A stretch of 64,000 nucleotides of DNA from Brasilonema sennae CENA114 (GCF_006968745.1 NZ_CP030118.1:496001-560000); one strand, 5' to 3'; counted from the stretch's first letter, positions 16,996-25,771 are shown. The notes: generated by a model not told the origin, from the letters alone. A program made the numbers and translations.

Positions 16996-17065
16996 ATTCA
17001 AAATTCAAAATTCAAAATTCAAAATTCAAAATTCAAAATTCAAAATTCAAAATTCAAAATTCAAA
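16996..17065. repeat. Ten tandem copies of the heptamer ATTCAAA
   Basis: Ten exact 7-bp units fill most of the gap between the adaptor and pump genes of the RND operon. It is of the short tandemly repeated repetitive (STRR) heptanucleotide type known from heterocystous cyanobacteria. Slippage here would change the intercistronic distance. Confidence 0.95.
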
Positions 17066-17127
17066 ATCTTGAATTTCTGCCCACTCCCCTACTGCCTGTT
17101 GTGCAATTTACTATTCCCCCATGACTT

Positions 17128-20100
17128 ATGTTTGTTGACTTTTTCATCAAGCGACCAGTCTTTACCAGTGTCTGCGCTATTCTTATTTTGCTAGTTGGAG
17201 CAGTTAGCATCCCAACACTACCCACGGCACAGTATCCAGAAATCAGCCCAGTGCAAGTTACCGTTTCTGCAAACTACGTCGGTGCTAGTGCTGAAGTCGT
17301 AGAAAATACGGTTACGACTGTCTTAGAGCGGCAAATCAACGGGGTCGAGGGCTTGAAGTATATGACTTCGAGTAGCAGTAATAATGGTGCCAGTACGATT
17401 ACGGTCACATTTGACGCGTCCCGTAATAAGGATATTGCAGCAGTCGATGTGCAAAATCGGGTATCGCTGGCTGAACCGCAGTTGCCAGAACCGGTACAGC
17501 GAACTGGGGTTACTGTTAGTAAACAGTCCTCTAATATCCTGTTGGCAATAGGTTTGTACAGTCAGAAAAATGAGTTTAACAACGTATTTTTAAGCAACTA
17601 CGCTGACCTTTACATAGTAGATGCTCTCAAAAGAATTAGCGGTGTGAGTGAAGCGCGGATTTTTGGTGAACGCCGTTACGCTATGCGTCTGTGGCTCGAT
17701 CCCAACCGCCTTGCCAGTCGCAACCTCACCGCTCAAGATGTGATTAATGCTCTCAATGAACAAAACATACAGGTAGGTGCTGGGCAAATTGGTCAACAGC
17801 CGGCTCCAAAAGACCAAACGTATCAAATAGACTTGCAAGCGCTCAGCAGACTCAAGGAACCGTCTGAATTTGAGGACATGATTCTCAAAGCAGATCAAAA
17901 TGGCACGCTGATCAAGCTCAAAGATGTCGGTCGAGCAGAACTGGGAGCAGAAAACTATAACTCATTCCTACGGTTTAGAGCCAAAGAGGGTGTGGGTATC
18001 GGTATCTTTCCGACTCCAGGAAGTAATGCTTTGGATGTTGCTAAGGCAGTAAAAACCGAAATCGCGCGACTTGCTCAAGACTTTCCCCCAGGACTGGATT
18101 ACCAGATCGCGTTTGATACGACTTTATTTGTGGAAGCATCCCTTTCCGAAGTATTCAAAACGCTGTTTGAGTCAATTGTCCTTGTAGTTATAGTCATTTT
18201 TCTCTTCTTACAGAACTGGCGCACCACTCTGATTCCCGTCATTGTCATTCCCCTAACATTAATTGGCACCTTTGCCTTTGTTAAGGTTTTTGGGTTTTCA
18301 ATCAACACGTTGACCATGTTTGGTTTAACTTTAGCCACAGGACTAGTTGTTGATGATGCGATTATCGTAGTTGAGGACATCACTCGCCTGATGGAAGATG
18401 AGGAAATGTCACCAGAGCAAGCAGCCTCTGCAGCAATGAGTGAACTTTTTGGGGCAGTCATCGCCACTTCCTTGGTGCTAATGGCAGTTTTTGTTCCCGT
18501 TGCTTTCTTTCCAGGCTCTACAGGGCAAATTTATCGCCAATTCGCTTTAACAATCGCATTTTCTGTTGCAATTTCAACTTTTCTAGCCCTTACTCTGACT
18601 CCTTCCCTTTCAGCTTTGTTACTGCGTCCAGGGCAAAAACCGGGTGGTGTGCTGGGTTGGGTATTTACAAAGTTTAATAACTTAATTAATTGGACGCGCA
18701 GAAAATATGAGCGAACTCTCTACGGCTTAACTCGTTTTACAGCAATCATAGTGTTGCTGTTTATTTTGTCTTTAGGGGTAACCGCCTGGCTTTACACCCG
18801 CGTGCCTCAGGCTTTTCTTCCCGATGAAGACCAAGGCTATTTCATCACCATTATTCAAGGTCCTGAGGGTGTTTCGCTCAATTACACCAGTAAAGTCATG
18901 AGTCAGGTAGAAGCAGAAATTCTTAAACTACCTGAGGTTGTAGGGACTTTCGCTATTGGTGGCTTTGGTTTTAGTGGTAGCACTGCGAACAGTGGTGCAA
19001 TTTTTACAACACTCAAACCTTGGGACGAGCGCCATGAGGCTAGCCAATCAGCACAGGGAATCATCAAAAATTTGGCAGCCAAGTTCTCAACGATTACAGA
19101 AGCAAGAATTTTGCCAGTTAATCCGCCAGCAATTCAAGGTTTAGGCAGTTTTGGTGGTTTCCAATTTGAGCTACAAGATAGAAAAGGCAATAGTGGCTTA
19201 AATACCATGCTGCAAGTTATGGGTCAGTTACTCCAACGGGGCAATCAAACACCAGGATTGCAAGCTGTATTTAGCACTTTTTCCGCAAATACCCCTCAGC
19301 TTTTAATTGAAGTAGACCGCAACAAAGCTAAGGCGCTGCAAGTCAACATCTCAGATATCTTTAATACCCTACAGAGTTACTTGGGTTCGCGCTACGTCAA
19401 CGATTTTAATTATCTCCAAAGAACCTACCGAGTGTATGTCCAAGCAGATACTCAGTTTCGCTCAAATCCTGCGGATATTGGTTCATTGTATGTCCGTTCT
19501 AGCAACACTCAAAGTTCTACCAATAATCAAAGTTCTACCAATAGTCAAAGTTCTGCCAACAATCAAATGATTCCTTTGAGTAATCTGGTAAAAGTGACTG
19601 CAAATACCGGGGCGCAAACAATTAATCACTATAACTTGTTCCGCTCAATTGAAATCAATGGTGCAGCCGCTCCTGGTTATAGCTCAGGGCAATCAATTCA
19701 AGCGATGCAGCAAGTGGCAAAGGAGGTTTTACCAGCAGGCTTTGGTTATGAATGGTCCGGAGTTGCTGCGGAAGAACAACAGTCCGGCGGTCAAGCCCCT
19801 CTGATTTTCGCCTTAGGACTTGTGTTTGTATTCCTAGTGCTGGCGGCTCAGTATGAAAATTATGTTGACCCTTTGATTATTATGCTCACAGTCCCTCTGG
19901 CTATCTTGGGAGCACTGTCGGCACAGTCGTTGCGGGGTCTAGCCAATGATGTTTATTGTCAGATCGGTTTAGTGATGCTGATTGGTTTGGCAAGTAAGAA
20001 CGCAATTTTGATTGTAGAGTTTGCCAATCAACTACGCGAGCAGGGGCTTTCGATTACCAAAGCAGCCATTCAAGCTTCACAAGAACGCTTACGACCAATT

Positions 20101-20358
20101 CTCATGACTTCCTTTGCTTTTATTCTGGGTATTGGACCATTAGTTTTTCCAGAAGGAGCTGGGGCAGCTAGTCGAAAATCCCTTGGTACTGCTGTTGTTG
20201 GTGGGATGCTTGTCTCGACTTTGTTAAGTCTGTTTGTTGTGCCAATTCTGTATATAGTAATTGGAAAAATTCGCGATCGCCTAACACGACGACGCCACAA
20301 ACATCCACAGCTACAGCCCGTAGAGGATGGCAGAGTTCCAACTGAAACTCATCGGTAA
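17128..20358 (+). CDS. RND multidrug efflux pump (HAE1/AcrB type)
   Basis: A 1076-residue inner-membrane proton-driven pump. The N-terminus (FVDFFIKRPVFTSVCAILILL) is TM1; TM2-6 lie around residues 340-550, with the proton-relay Asp pair in the LVVDDAIIVVED motif (TM4), and TM7-12 run to about 1055, with ASKNAILIVEFANQLRE and ERLRPILMTSFAFILGI. The length is normal for HAE1. An extra Ser/Thr/Asn/Gln tract at about residues 792-815, in a periplasmic loop, comes from an 18-bp tandem repeat. It is the second gene of the operon with the adaptor, and a strong terminator follows. Confidence 0.95.
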   Translation: MFVDFFIKRPVFTSVCAILILLVGAVSIPTLPTAQYPEISPVQVTVSANYVGASAEVVENTVTTVLERQINGVEGLKYMTSSSSNNGASTITVTFDASRNKDIAAVDVQNRVSLAEPQLPEPVQRTGVTVSKQSSNILLAIGLYSQKNEFNNVFLSNYADLYIVDALKRISGVSEARIFGERRYAMRLWLDPNRLASRNLTAQDVINALNEQNIQVGAGQIGQQPAPKDQTYQIDLQALSRLKEPSEFEDMILKADQNGTLIKLKDVGRAELGAENYNSFLRFRAKEGVGIGIFPTPGSNALDVAKAVKTEIARLAQDFPPGLDYQIAFDTTLFVEASLSEVFKTLFESIVLVVIVIFLFLQNWRTTLIPVIVIPLTLIGTFAFVKVFGFSINTLTMFGLTLATGLVVDDAIIVVEDITRLMEDEEMSPEQAASAAMSELFGAVIATSLVLMAVFVPVAFFPGSTGQIYRQFALTIAFSVAISTFLALTLTPSLSALLLRPGQKPGGVLGWVFTKFNNLINWTRRKYERTLYGLTRFTAIIVLLFILSLGVTAWLYTRVPQAFLPDEDQGYFITIIQGPEGVSLNYTSKVMSQVEAEILKLPEVVGTFAIGGFGFSGSTANSGAIFTTLKPWDERHEASQSAQGIIKNLAAKFSTITEARILPVNPPAIQGLGSFGGFQFELQDRKGNSGLNTMLQVMGQLLQRGNQTPGLQAVFSTFSANTPQLLIEVDRNKAKALQVNISDIFNTLQSYLGSRYVNDFNYLQRTYRVYVQADTQFRSNPADIGSLYVRSSNTQSSTNNQSSTNSQSSANNQMIPLSNLVKVTANTGAQTINHYNLFRSIEINGAAAPGYSSGQSIQAMQQVAKEVLPAGFGYEWSGVAAEEQQSGGQAPLIFALGLVFVFLVLAAQYENYVDPLIIMLTVPLAILGALSAQSLRGLANDVYCQIGLVMLIGLASKNAILIVEFANQLREQGLSITKAAIQASQERLRPILMTSFAFILGIGPLVFPEGAGAASRKSLGTAVVGGMLVSTLLSLFVVPILYIVIGKIRDRLTRRRHKHPQLQPVEDGRVPTETHR
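19510..19563 (+). repeat. Three 18-bp tandem units inside the RND pump gene
   Basis: Units CAAAGTTCTACCAATAAT, CAAAGTTCTACCAATAGT and CAAAGTTCTGCCAACAAT encode a QSSTN-type hexapeptide repeat. Being a multiple of three, copy changes keep the frame. It falls in a periplasmic loop of the C-terminal half of the pump. Confidence 0.85.
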
Positions 20359-20365
20359 ATTGACT

Positions 20366-20399
20366 GAGTAGGTGGGGCATCCCCCACCTACTCTTTTTT
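20366..20399 (+). terminator. Rho-independent terminator of the RND operon
   Basis: A 12-bp perfect stem (GAGTAGGTGGGG / CCCCACCTACTC) with a 4-base loop is followed by six to seven T residues, eight bases after the pump stop codon. Confidence 0.93.
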
Positions 20400-20497
20400 G
20401 TGTCAATCATTAAACATTGTGTGCCAATCATTCACAAAACAGGTAACGACTGTGCCATACAATATGTCTGTTTTGCGTAACTTTTGTCACTGACGAC

Positions 20498-20650
20498 CTA
20501 GAAAATGGCTAGTACCAGTGGTGCATAACAGAAGGTACGATGCTTCCAGATTTCGATTTTCCGTGATTCCAAATAATTGTCATTCACCAACACATCAGGA
20601 GATCGTCCTAAACGTTGAATCACTGTAAAGCTCTGAACATATCTAAACAT
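20498..20650 (-). CDS. Small ORF (50 aa) overlapping the ribbon-helix-helix gene
   Basis: The ATG at 20650 overlaps the stop of the RHH gene by eight bases, an arrangement compatible with translational coupling. It encodes a 50-residue peptide starting MFRYVQSFTVIQRLGRSPDV, with EIWKHRTFCYAPLVLAIF at the end. I do not recognise the family. Its position next to an antitoxin-like DNA-binding gene suggests a toxin-antitoxin arrangement or a gene remnant, but neither is shown by the sequence. No strong ribosome-binding site of its own. Confidence 0.35.
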   Translation of the reverse strand: MFRYVQSFTVIQRLGRSPDVLVNDNYLESRKIEIWKHRTFCYAPLVLAIF

Positions 20651-20810
20651 TGCTGTTCATTTTCTTTATTTTCTTTTTCAAGGACTGAATGTATTCTCGC
20701 AACACATCACTTTTATTCAAATCAACTAGCTGACAATATAGCTCTAGTGTTTTTAATTCGTCTGCTGTAATCCGAATCTCTAACCTTTCCGTTTGTTTAG
20801 CCATTGACAT
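20643..20810 (-). CDS. Small ribbon-helix-helix (CopG-like) DNA-binding protein
   Basis: A 55-residue protein: KQTERLEIRITADELKTLEL, YCQLVDLNKSDVLREYIQSL, then a lysine-rich tail. The beta-strand RLEIRIT followed by two helices, the second starting NKSDVLREYI, is the ribbon-helix-helix (MetJ/Arc/CopG) pattern. Such small RHH genes occur beside TnpB genes in cyanobacteria. An alternative start is the ATG at 20804 (MAKQTERL). It diverges from tnpB, with a 7-bp inverted repeat between them that could be its operator. Confidence 0.65.
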   Translation of the reverse strand: MSMAKQTERLEIRITADELKTLELYCQLVDLNKSDVLREYIQSLKKKIKKMNSNV

Positions 20811-20819
20811 GCCGTGCAA

Positions 20820-20842
20820 TTATACGTACAATAATCGTATAA
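20820..20842. promoter_or_regulatory. Inverted repeat TTATACG-N9-CGTATAA between RHH and tnpB genes
   Basis: A perfect 7-bp inverted repeat lies in the 51-base space between the divergent RHH and tnpB starts. By its position it is a candidate operator for the RHH protein, able to control both genes. This role is inferred from position and symmetry only. Confidence 0.5.
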
Positions 20843-20861
20843 AACAAAAATATAATCTGCA

Positions 20862-22043
20862 ATGTACGCCATCAAAGTAGAGCTAAAACTAAATAATAAA
20901 GAGCAAACTTTGATGCGTAAACATTCTGGTTATGCACGTTTTGTTTATAACTACGGCTTGGCACTGACACAGGGTTTGCACTCTGCTGGAGTAAAAGGAA
21001 GTATCACTAAACAGATAAACGAAATAAAGAAAGTATTCACCAACTACACCAAAAAGCAACCAGAAAATCAATGGATGAACGAGCTATCGTCCAAGGTTTA
21101 TCAACGAGCTTTTATGGATTTAGGACAGGCTTACCAAAGATGGGCTAAAGGGTTATCTGGTAAACCTGTCTTGAAATCGAAGAAGAATGGAGATTCGTTT
21201 ACTGTTTACGACAGCAATGGCAAGGTTTTAATCTTGTTTGGCAAAAAGATAAAGATTCCGACTTTAGGGACTTTTCGTCTCAAAGAAGCGAACCCGTGTT
21301 CGTACTGCACGCAAACTTTTACTATCAGTCGCCAAGCTGATAAATGGTACGTATCTTTTGCAGTAGATGCTGATAGAATACCGCCAACTTATCACCCACA
21401 AGAAGCGGTAGGAATTGATTTAGGCGTGAAATGTTTTTGCACCCTCAGTGATGGTTTCCAAATTGAAGCCCCCAAGCCTTATAAAAGAGCGAAAACCAAG
21501 CTAGCCAAGGCACAGTGGCGAAATCGAAATAAGCAATCTGGCAACCGTCGCCAAGGAATAAAACAGTCGAATAGAGCAAAGAAGTTTTATAACTCTATTG
21601 CCAAGAAACACGCTCGAATCGCCAATCAACGCCAAGATTTTCTGCATAAGACGACAACAGATATAAGCTGTAAGTTTTACCGGATTCGGATAGAAGACCT
21701 AAACGTTTCAGGAATGCTGGCTAATAGAAAACTTTCGTCAGCAATTTCTGATTTAGGATTTTACGAATTCCGTCGTCAACTAATCTACAAGTCTGAATTT
21801 TTCGGAACCAAGGTAGAGTTAGTTGACAGGTGGTATCCATCGTCAAAACTATGCTCAATCTGCGGGAACAAGCACGATAATCTGAAACTTTCTGACCGAG
21901 TTTATCAGTGTCAAGATAGATCGTGCTTGGCTCACACAATAACGATGGATAGGGATTTGAATGCGGCTTATAACTTGTTGAACGCACCATTGGATTTTGT
22001 ACGGTTGGCTCAACCGGAAGTGACGCTCGTAGACAAGAAGTAG
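20862..22043 (+). CDS. tnpB: TnpB RNA-guided endonuclease (IS200/IS605/IS607 superfamily)
   Basis: A 393-residue TnpB, ancestor family of Cas12, which in characterised members cuts DNA guided by an omega RNA from the element's right end. The RuvC residues are all present: D186 in VGIDLGVK, E278 in IRIEDLN and D365 in MDRDLNAAYN. Zinc-finger cysteines are at C331/C334 (CSIC) and C350/C355, the second pair spaced C-x4-C rather than the more usual C-x2-C. The N-terminal OrfB_IS605 helix region is intact. No tnpA transposase is adjacent, so it stands alone with a divergent RHH gene. Confidence 0.93.
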   Translation: MYAIKVELKLNNKEQTLMRKHSGYARFVYNYGLALTQGLHSAGVKGSITKQINEIKKVFTNYTKKQPENQWMNELSSKVYQRAFMDLGQAYQRWAKGLSGKPVLKSKKNGDSFTVYDSNGKVLILFGKKIKIPTLGTFRLKEANPCSYCTQTFTISRQADKWYVSFAVDADRIPPTYHPQEAVGIDLGVKCFCTLSDGFQIEAPKPYKRAKTKLAKAQWRNRNKQSGNRRQGIKQSNRAKKFYNSIAKKHARIANQRQDFLHKTTTDISCKFYRIRIEDLNVSGMLANRKLSSAISDLGFYEFRRQLIYKSEFFGTKVELVDRWYPSSKLCSICGNKHDNLKLSDRVYQCQDRSCLAHTITMDRDLNAAYNLLNAPLDFVRLAQPEVTLVDKK

Positions 22044-22105
22044 CCGACTACCTTGGCTGAAGCGAGAAATAAACCGCATTGTTCAGCAATGTATAAGTTT
22101 TATGG
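21950..22105 (+). ncRNA. Candidate omega RNA / right end of the TnpB element
   Basis: In TnpB elements the guide-RNA scaffold overlaps the 3' end of the gene and runs to the element's right boundary. Here the tnpB 3' end and the following gaagcgagaaataaaccgcattgttcagcaatgtataagttt form a plausible scaffold end (gcattgttcagcaatg is a hairpin, ATTG/CAAT). The exact boundary and fold are inferred. The downstream gene start appears to lie just beyond. Confidence 0.3.
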
Positions 22106-22118
22106 AGCAGATAACGGG

Positions 22119-22757
22119 ATGCCCACCATTGCCAAAAACAACGATGTCATTACGGTGATCATTATCTTCGCCGTAGAAGCGGAACGTCAGCAGGAACTCA
22201 TTGATACTATCATCGAATTTCTTGAAACAACGGTAAAGCACCAGTCCGGTTTTGTTTCATCTAGCATCCACAAAAGTATTGATGGCGTGCGAGTCATGAA
22301 TTATGCTCAGTGGAAAACGCTGGAAGATTACCAAGCGTTTATCAATAATTCCGAAGTGCAAGCCAAAGCAGCTAAACTTTCCCAGTTCCAGATTCATGAG
22401 TCACACATCTACGAGGTGGTTGTCTCTAAACCAGATGACGCTACACTCAATATTGCCAAAGGCGGTTTGATTCACCTCGCAGAATTCCGAGTCAAGCCAG
22501 AAAATCAGATGCGCTTAGTGGAATTGGAGAAGGAATATGTAGGAGTAAGTTTGCAAAATCCAGGACTCCTTTCTGCCAACTTCCACCGTTCGCTTGATGG
22601 CGTGCATAATGTGAATTACGGACAGTGGCGCAGTTTAGCAGATTTTGAAGAGCTGCTCAAAGATCCAAAGTACAAGCCCTTGAGTGAGTATTGGCAAGGT
22701 CTAGCTGAGAACAAGTTTCATCTTTACGAAGTCGTCTACACTCAGCCTACCGATTAA
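22119..22757 (+). CDS. Protein with two antibiotic-biosynthesis-monooxygenase (ABM) domains
   Basis: A 212-residue protein built of two dimeric alpha/beta-barrel ABM-type domains: about residues 10-100 (VITVIIIFAVEAERQQELID, HQSGFVSSSIHKSIDGVRVM, NYAQWKTLEDYQAFI) and 115-205 (GLIHLAEFRVKPENQMRLVE, NPGLLSANFHRSLDGVHNVN, YGQWRSLADFEELL). ABM domains occur in cofactor-free oxygenases and in many proteins of unknown role. I chose the ATG at 22119: the open frame extends to 22053, but that part coincides with the presumed right end of the TnpB element. The ene-reductase gene follows on the same strand. Confidence 0.8.
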   Translation: MPTIAKNNDVITVIIIFAVEAERQQELIDTIIEFLETTVKHQSGFVSSSIHKSIDGVRVMNYAQWKTLEDYQAFINNSEVQAKAAKLSQFQIHESHIYEVVVSKPDDATLNIAKGGLIHLAEFRVKPENQMRLVELEKEYVGVSLQNPGLLSANFHRSLDGVHNVNYGQWRSLADFEELLKDPKYKPLSEYWQGLAENKFHLYEVVYTQPTD

Positions 22758-22901
22758 TTGGCTTTGTTTGCTTTCCTCGTTCCTTGGCTCAGCCAAGGAA
22801 TGAAATCTTGGAGGCTCAGCCTCTATTGTTAACAGCCAACGCAGCAGCCCACAGTTGTGCGTTCCCAGGCGCTTTGTCTGGGAACGAGGTCAACAAGAAT
22901 A
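22758..22901. repeat. Palindromic repeat cluster between ABM and ene-reductase genes
   Basis: It contains TTCCTTGGCTCAGCCAAGGAA (a perfect palindrome), GGAGGCTCAGCCTC and a CGTTCCCAGGC/GTCTGGGAACG inverted pair, repeat types common between cyanobacterial genes. No T-tract terminator. Confidence 0.7.
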
Positions 22902-24023
22902 ATGGAGATAATCCCTGTGACTTCCAATATAAATCTTTTCACTCCTGTTCAACTTGGTCGCTATACCCTACCAAACCGGATGGTGATGTCACCAATGACT
23001 CGTTTGCGAGCCATTGACAACATTCCCAACTCATTGATGGCGACTTACTACACGCAACGGGCAACAGCAGGGCTAATTGTTACTGAATGCACAATGGTTT
23101 CTCCTTTGAGTTTAGGCTACATGAATTGTCCGGGTATATACTCAGCGCAACAAGTTGATGGATGGCGGCAAGTGACAGATGCCGTACATGAGAAGGGGGG
23201 AAGAATTTTCTTGCAATTATGGCACTGTGGCAGGGTTTCTCATCCTTCTTTATTGGGTGGACAATTACCCGTTGCACCTTCTGCTCTTGCGGCTTCAGGG
23301 CAACTGCACACCCCAGTCGGAAAAGTAGCAATGGAAACACCCCGTGCTCTAGAAACCCATGAAATTCCTGAAATTGTCGAGCAGTTTCGTAAAGGTGCAG
23401 AAAATGCCCTGACTGCGGGATTCGATGGCGTGGAATTACATGGGGCTTTTGGTTACCTAATTGACCAGTTTCTCCAAGATTACACAAACAAACGCACAGA
23501 TAAATACGGTGGTTCGATAGAAAATCGAGCACGATTTCTGCTGGAAGTCGTGGAAGCAGTTGCTAGTGTGTGGGGTGCAAATCGTGTTGGGATCAAACTT
23601 TCCCCTAGCAACACATTCTACGGGATGGGCGACTCGAATCCGCAAGAAACTTTTGGTTATGCAATAAATGCTCTCAATCGCTTTGGATTGGCATATCTCC
23701 ATCTAATGGAACCGAATGAGGGTGATTTGGCAACCCGTGATGTAATGAACCCAGTAACACCCTACTTCCGTAAAATTTACAAAGGAACTTTAATTGCCAA
23801 TGGCGGTTACGACCATGCCAAGGGAGATAGTATACTTGCTAATGGTGATGCAGATTTGGTTTCTTTTGGCAAGTTGTTTATCGCTAATCCTGACTTACCA
23901 AAACGCTTTGAACTGGATGCTTCTTTAAACGAGCCTGATGTAAAAACATTTTACGCACCAGACGAAAAAGGATACACTGATTACCCATTCTTAGAACTAC
24001 AACCTGGTGGTCTTTTGCAGTAG
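22902..24023 (+). CDS. Old yellow enzyme family ene-reductase (NemA/XenA-like)
   Basis: A 373-residue FMN-dependent alkene reductase that reduces activated C=C bonds of enones, maleimides or nitro compounds with NAD(P)H. Signatures are INLFTPVQLGRYTLPNRMVMSPMTR, the RATAGLIVTEC strand, the QLWHCGRVSHPS active-site block, ENALTAGFDGVELHGAFGYLIDQFL, and LIANGGYDHAKGD for phosphate binding. The ATG at 22902 is preferred because upstream codons lie in a palindromic repeat and homologues start just before INLF. Several cyanobacterial enzymes of this type are efficient on maleimides. Confidence 0.92.
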   Translation: MEIIPVTSNINLFTPVQLGRYTLPNRMVMSPMTRLRAIDNIPNSLMATYYTQRATAGLIVTECTMVSPLSLGYMNCPGIYSAQQVDGWRQVTDAVHEKGGRIFLQLWHCGRVSHPSLLGGQLPVAPSALAASGQLHTPVGKVAMETPRALETHEIPEIVEQFRKGAENALTAGFDGVELHGAFGYLIDQFLQDYTNKRTDKYGGSIENRARFLLEVVEAVASVWGANRVGIKLSPSNTFYGMGDSNPQETFGYAINALNRFGLAYLHLMEPNEGDLATRDVMNPVTPYFRKIYKGTLIANGGYDHAKGDSILANGDADLVSFGKLFIANPDLPKRFELDASLNEPDVKTFYAPDEKGYTDYPFLELQPGGLLQ

Positions 24024-24054
24024 TTTTGAAAACCACTGTTCCGAAATTGAGTCT

Positions 24055-24077
24055 GCGATACGCCTCTAGCGTATCGC
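24055..24077. repeat. 9-bp inverted repeat GCGATACGC / GCGTATCGC
   Basis: A perfect short hairpin with a 5-base loop, 31 bases after the ene-reductase stop codon. It lacks a T-tract; it may stabilise the mRNA end or be a dispersed repeat. Confidence 0.75.
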
Positions 24078-24197
24078 CTGATGCACTGCTGCTATCTACT
24101 AAGCAACAGTAAAAAATGCTTCCCCCATAACGTGAAGTTTCATAGAGAGCATTCCCTGCAAAAATAATAGTATTTCCTCACAATAGGACTTGAGCAA

Positions 24198-24851
24198 ATG
24201 ATACTTCGCTCACATACTGTATGGCTTGTTCCAATAGCTGCTTTACTTAGTGTTGCAGCCAGTGCTGTACGAGTAGTTGCCCAAACTACATATTCTTTTG
24301 ATGCTGTTTATGATACAGAGGTGATTCTTACACCCATCACGCCGGAAGTTTCACAAGCATCTGTCTCAGGCTTTAATCCTAGTGCCCCTTATGGTTTGAC
24401 TAACTTTACAAGCATTAACTACAGTCGATTTGATTCCCAAACTGGTGTTTTCACTTTTGTTCCAAACGCTGCAAACTTTGGTTTAGAAGACTTAGCAGTA
24501 GGAGTTGATAGGTTTTTTGGCAGCGGCGATGATCAATTGTTTGGCAGCAGTAACGCTACAGCTGCAATTAACAACGCAAACGGTACATTAGATGGTTCTG
24601 GCACCATAACTATCACTGGCGGTTCGGGTAGATTCGCTGGTGCTACTGGTGTACTGAATTTTTCTGAGACTGAACCACTTGATCAAGATCCAACTGCTCC
24701 CCTAAGAGGTCGAGCAATTTTAAGTGGCTTTTTCCAAGTACCTCAAAAAATTCCAGAACCGGGAACCAACTTAGCCCTAGTTGGTGTGGGAGTGACTGGA
24801 GCCGGTTTCCTGCTGCGTCAACGCCGCCTTCGTTCTGCAAAGGAATCATAA
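24198..24851 (+). CDS. PEP-CTERM exported protein
   Basis: A 217-residue exported protein: signal peptide (about residues 1-27, hydrophobic then VVAQT), a beta-rich body (YSFDAVYDTEVILTPI, GSGTITITGGSGRFAGATG) and a C-terminal PEP-CTERM signal, IPEPGTNLALVGVGVTGAGF followed by LLRQRR. PEP-CTERM tails direct processing by exosortase/archaeosortase-type enzymes at the cell surface. The body has the FAGATG motif of proteins described only as hypothetical. No exosortase gene is in the window. Confidence 0.8.
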   Translation: MILRSHTVWLVPIAALLSVAASAVRVVAQTTYSFDAVYDTEVILTPITPEVSQASVSGFNPSAPYGLTNFTSINYSRFDSQTGVFTFVPNAANFGLEDLAVGVDRFFGSGDDQLFGSSNATAAINNANGTLDGSGTITITGGSGRFAGATGVLNFSETEPLDQDPTAPLRGRAILSGFFQVPQKIPEPGTNLALVGVGVTGAGFLLRQRRLRSAKES

Positions 24852-25006
24852 CGTCTTGTCGGGCATGGTAGTTTGTTCATCCATGCCCACAATTCAATTC
24901 ATAGTGAATTTAATATAAAAAAAGAAATTTTATGCAGGTGTGGCGTTTGCAATTCTTACCCTTGTTGTGTTTAGATACTGCACTTGCTTGTAATTAAGGA
25001 GATAAG

Positions 25007-25771
25007 ATGAGTCAATCAAAGGTTGCAGTTGTTTTAGGTGTCGGTCCGGGACTGGGAGCCGCAGTTGCTCATCGGTTTGCACGAGAAGGCTTTGCTGTAG
25101 GATGAATGGCAAGAAACTCACAACAGCTGACTCAAATTCAGTCAGAAATTGAACAGTCTGGCGGGAAAGCATTGTCTGTTACGGTTGATGGAACTGACCC
25201 TGCATCAGTAAAAGCCGCTTTTGAGCAGGTGTCCTCGCAACTAGGTGCACCTGAAGTCTTTGTCTACAATGCTGGAGCATTTCAGAAGGCTGGTATCCTG
25301 GAACTGACACCAGAGCAGTTTGAGTTTTCATGGAAAGTAAATTGTTTTGGAGCTTTTTTAGCAGTACAACAGGTCCTTCCAGCGATGGTTGAGCGAGGTC
25401 GCGGTACTATTCTGTTAACGGGAGCAACAGCTGCTGTGAAAGGTTCAGCCAAATTTGCAGCTTTGGCGGTGGGTAAATTTGGGCTACGAGCATTGGCGCA
25501 GTCGTTGGCACGGGAGTTTAGTCCTCAAGGAATTCACGTAGCTCATATCATTATTGATGGCATGATTAATACTCAAAGAGTGCGAGCAATGGTATCGGAG
25601 GCTGAAGAACATACATTACTGGCACCTGAGGCGTTCGCGCAGCGTCTCCGTTCGCGTAGCGTGCCCGCAGGGCTTAGGAGATTCGCCCAAACATATTGGC
25701 AATTGTATCAACAAGATTCAACAGCATGGACTTTGGAACTTGATTTGCGACCTGCTGTAGAAAAATTCTGA
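25007..25771 (+). pseudogene. Short-chain dehydrogenase interrupted by one in-frame TGA
   Basis: An SDR starts at the ATG at 25007 (good AAGGAG at 24996-25001), reading MSQSKVAVVLGVGPGLGAAV and AHRFAREGFAVG, then a TGA stop at 25103-25105, and continues in the same frame as MARNSQQLTQIQSEIEQ, through VYNAGAF (NAG-type motif) to ELDLRPAVEKF. One base change (Leu TTA to TGA) would explain the stop; a sequencing error is possible. In addition, residues around EAFAQRLRSRSVPAGLRRFAQ derive from a palindromic repeat inserted in frame near 25632-25690. The rest looks intact, so inactivation may be recent. Confidence 0.7.
25632..25690 (+). repeat. Palindromic repeat inserted in frame in the SDR gene
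   Basis: The block gcgttcgcgcagcgtctccg followed by ttcgcgtagcgtgcccgcag matches repeat blocks at 48472-48530 and 42439-42460 and, in reverse, at 6159-6175. It adds about 18 codons without shifting the frame. Confidence 0.7.

Noticed and set aside
22053..22118. Longer start of the double ABM protein
   Set aside because: These codons coincide with the presumed right end of the TnpB element and are not conserved-looking; the ATG at 22119 opens the ABM domain cleanly.
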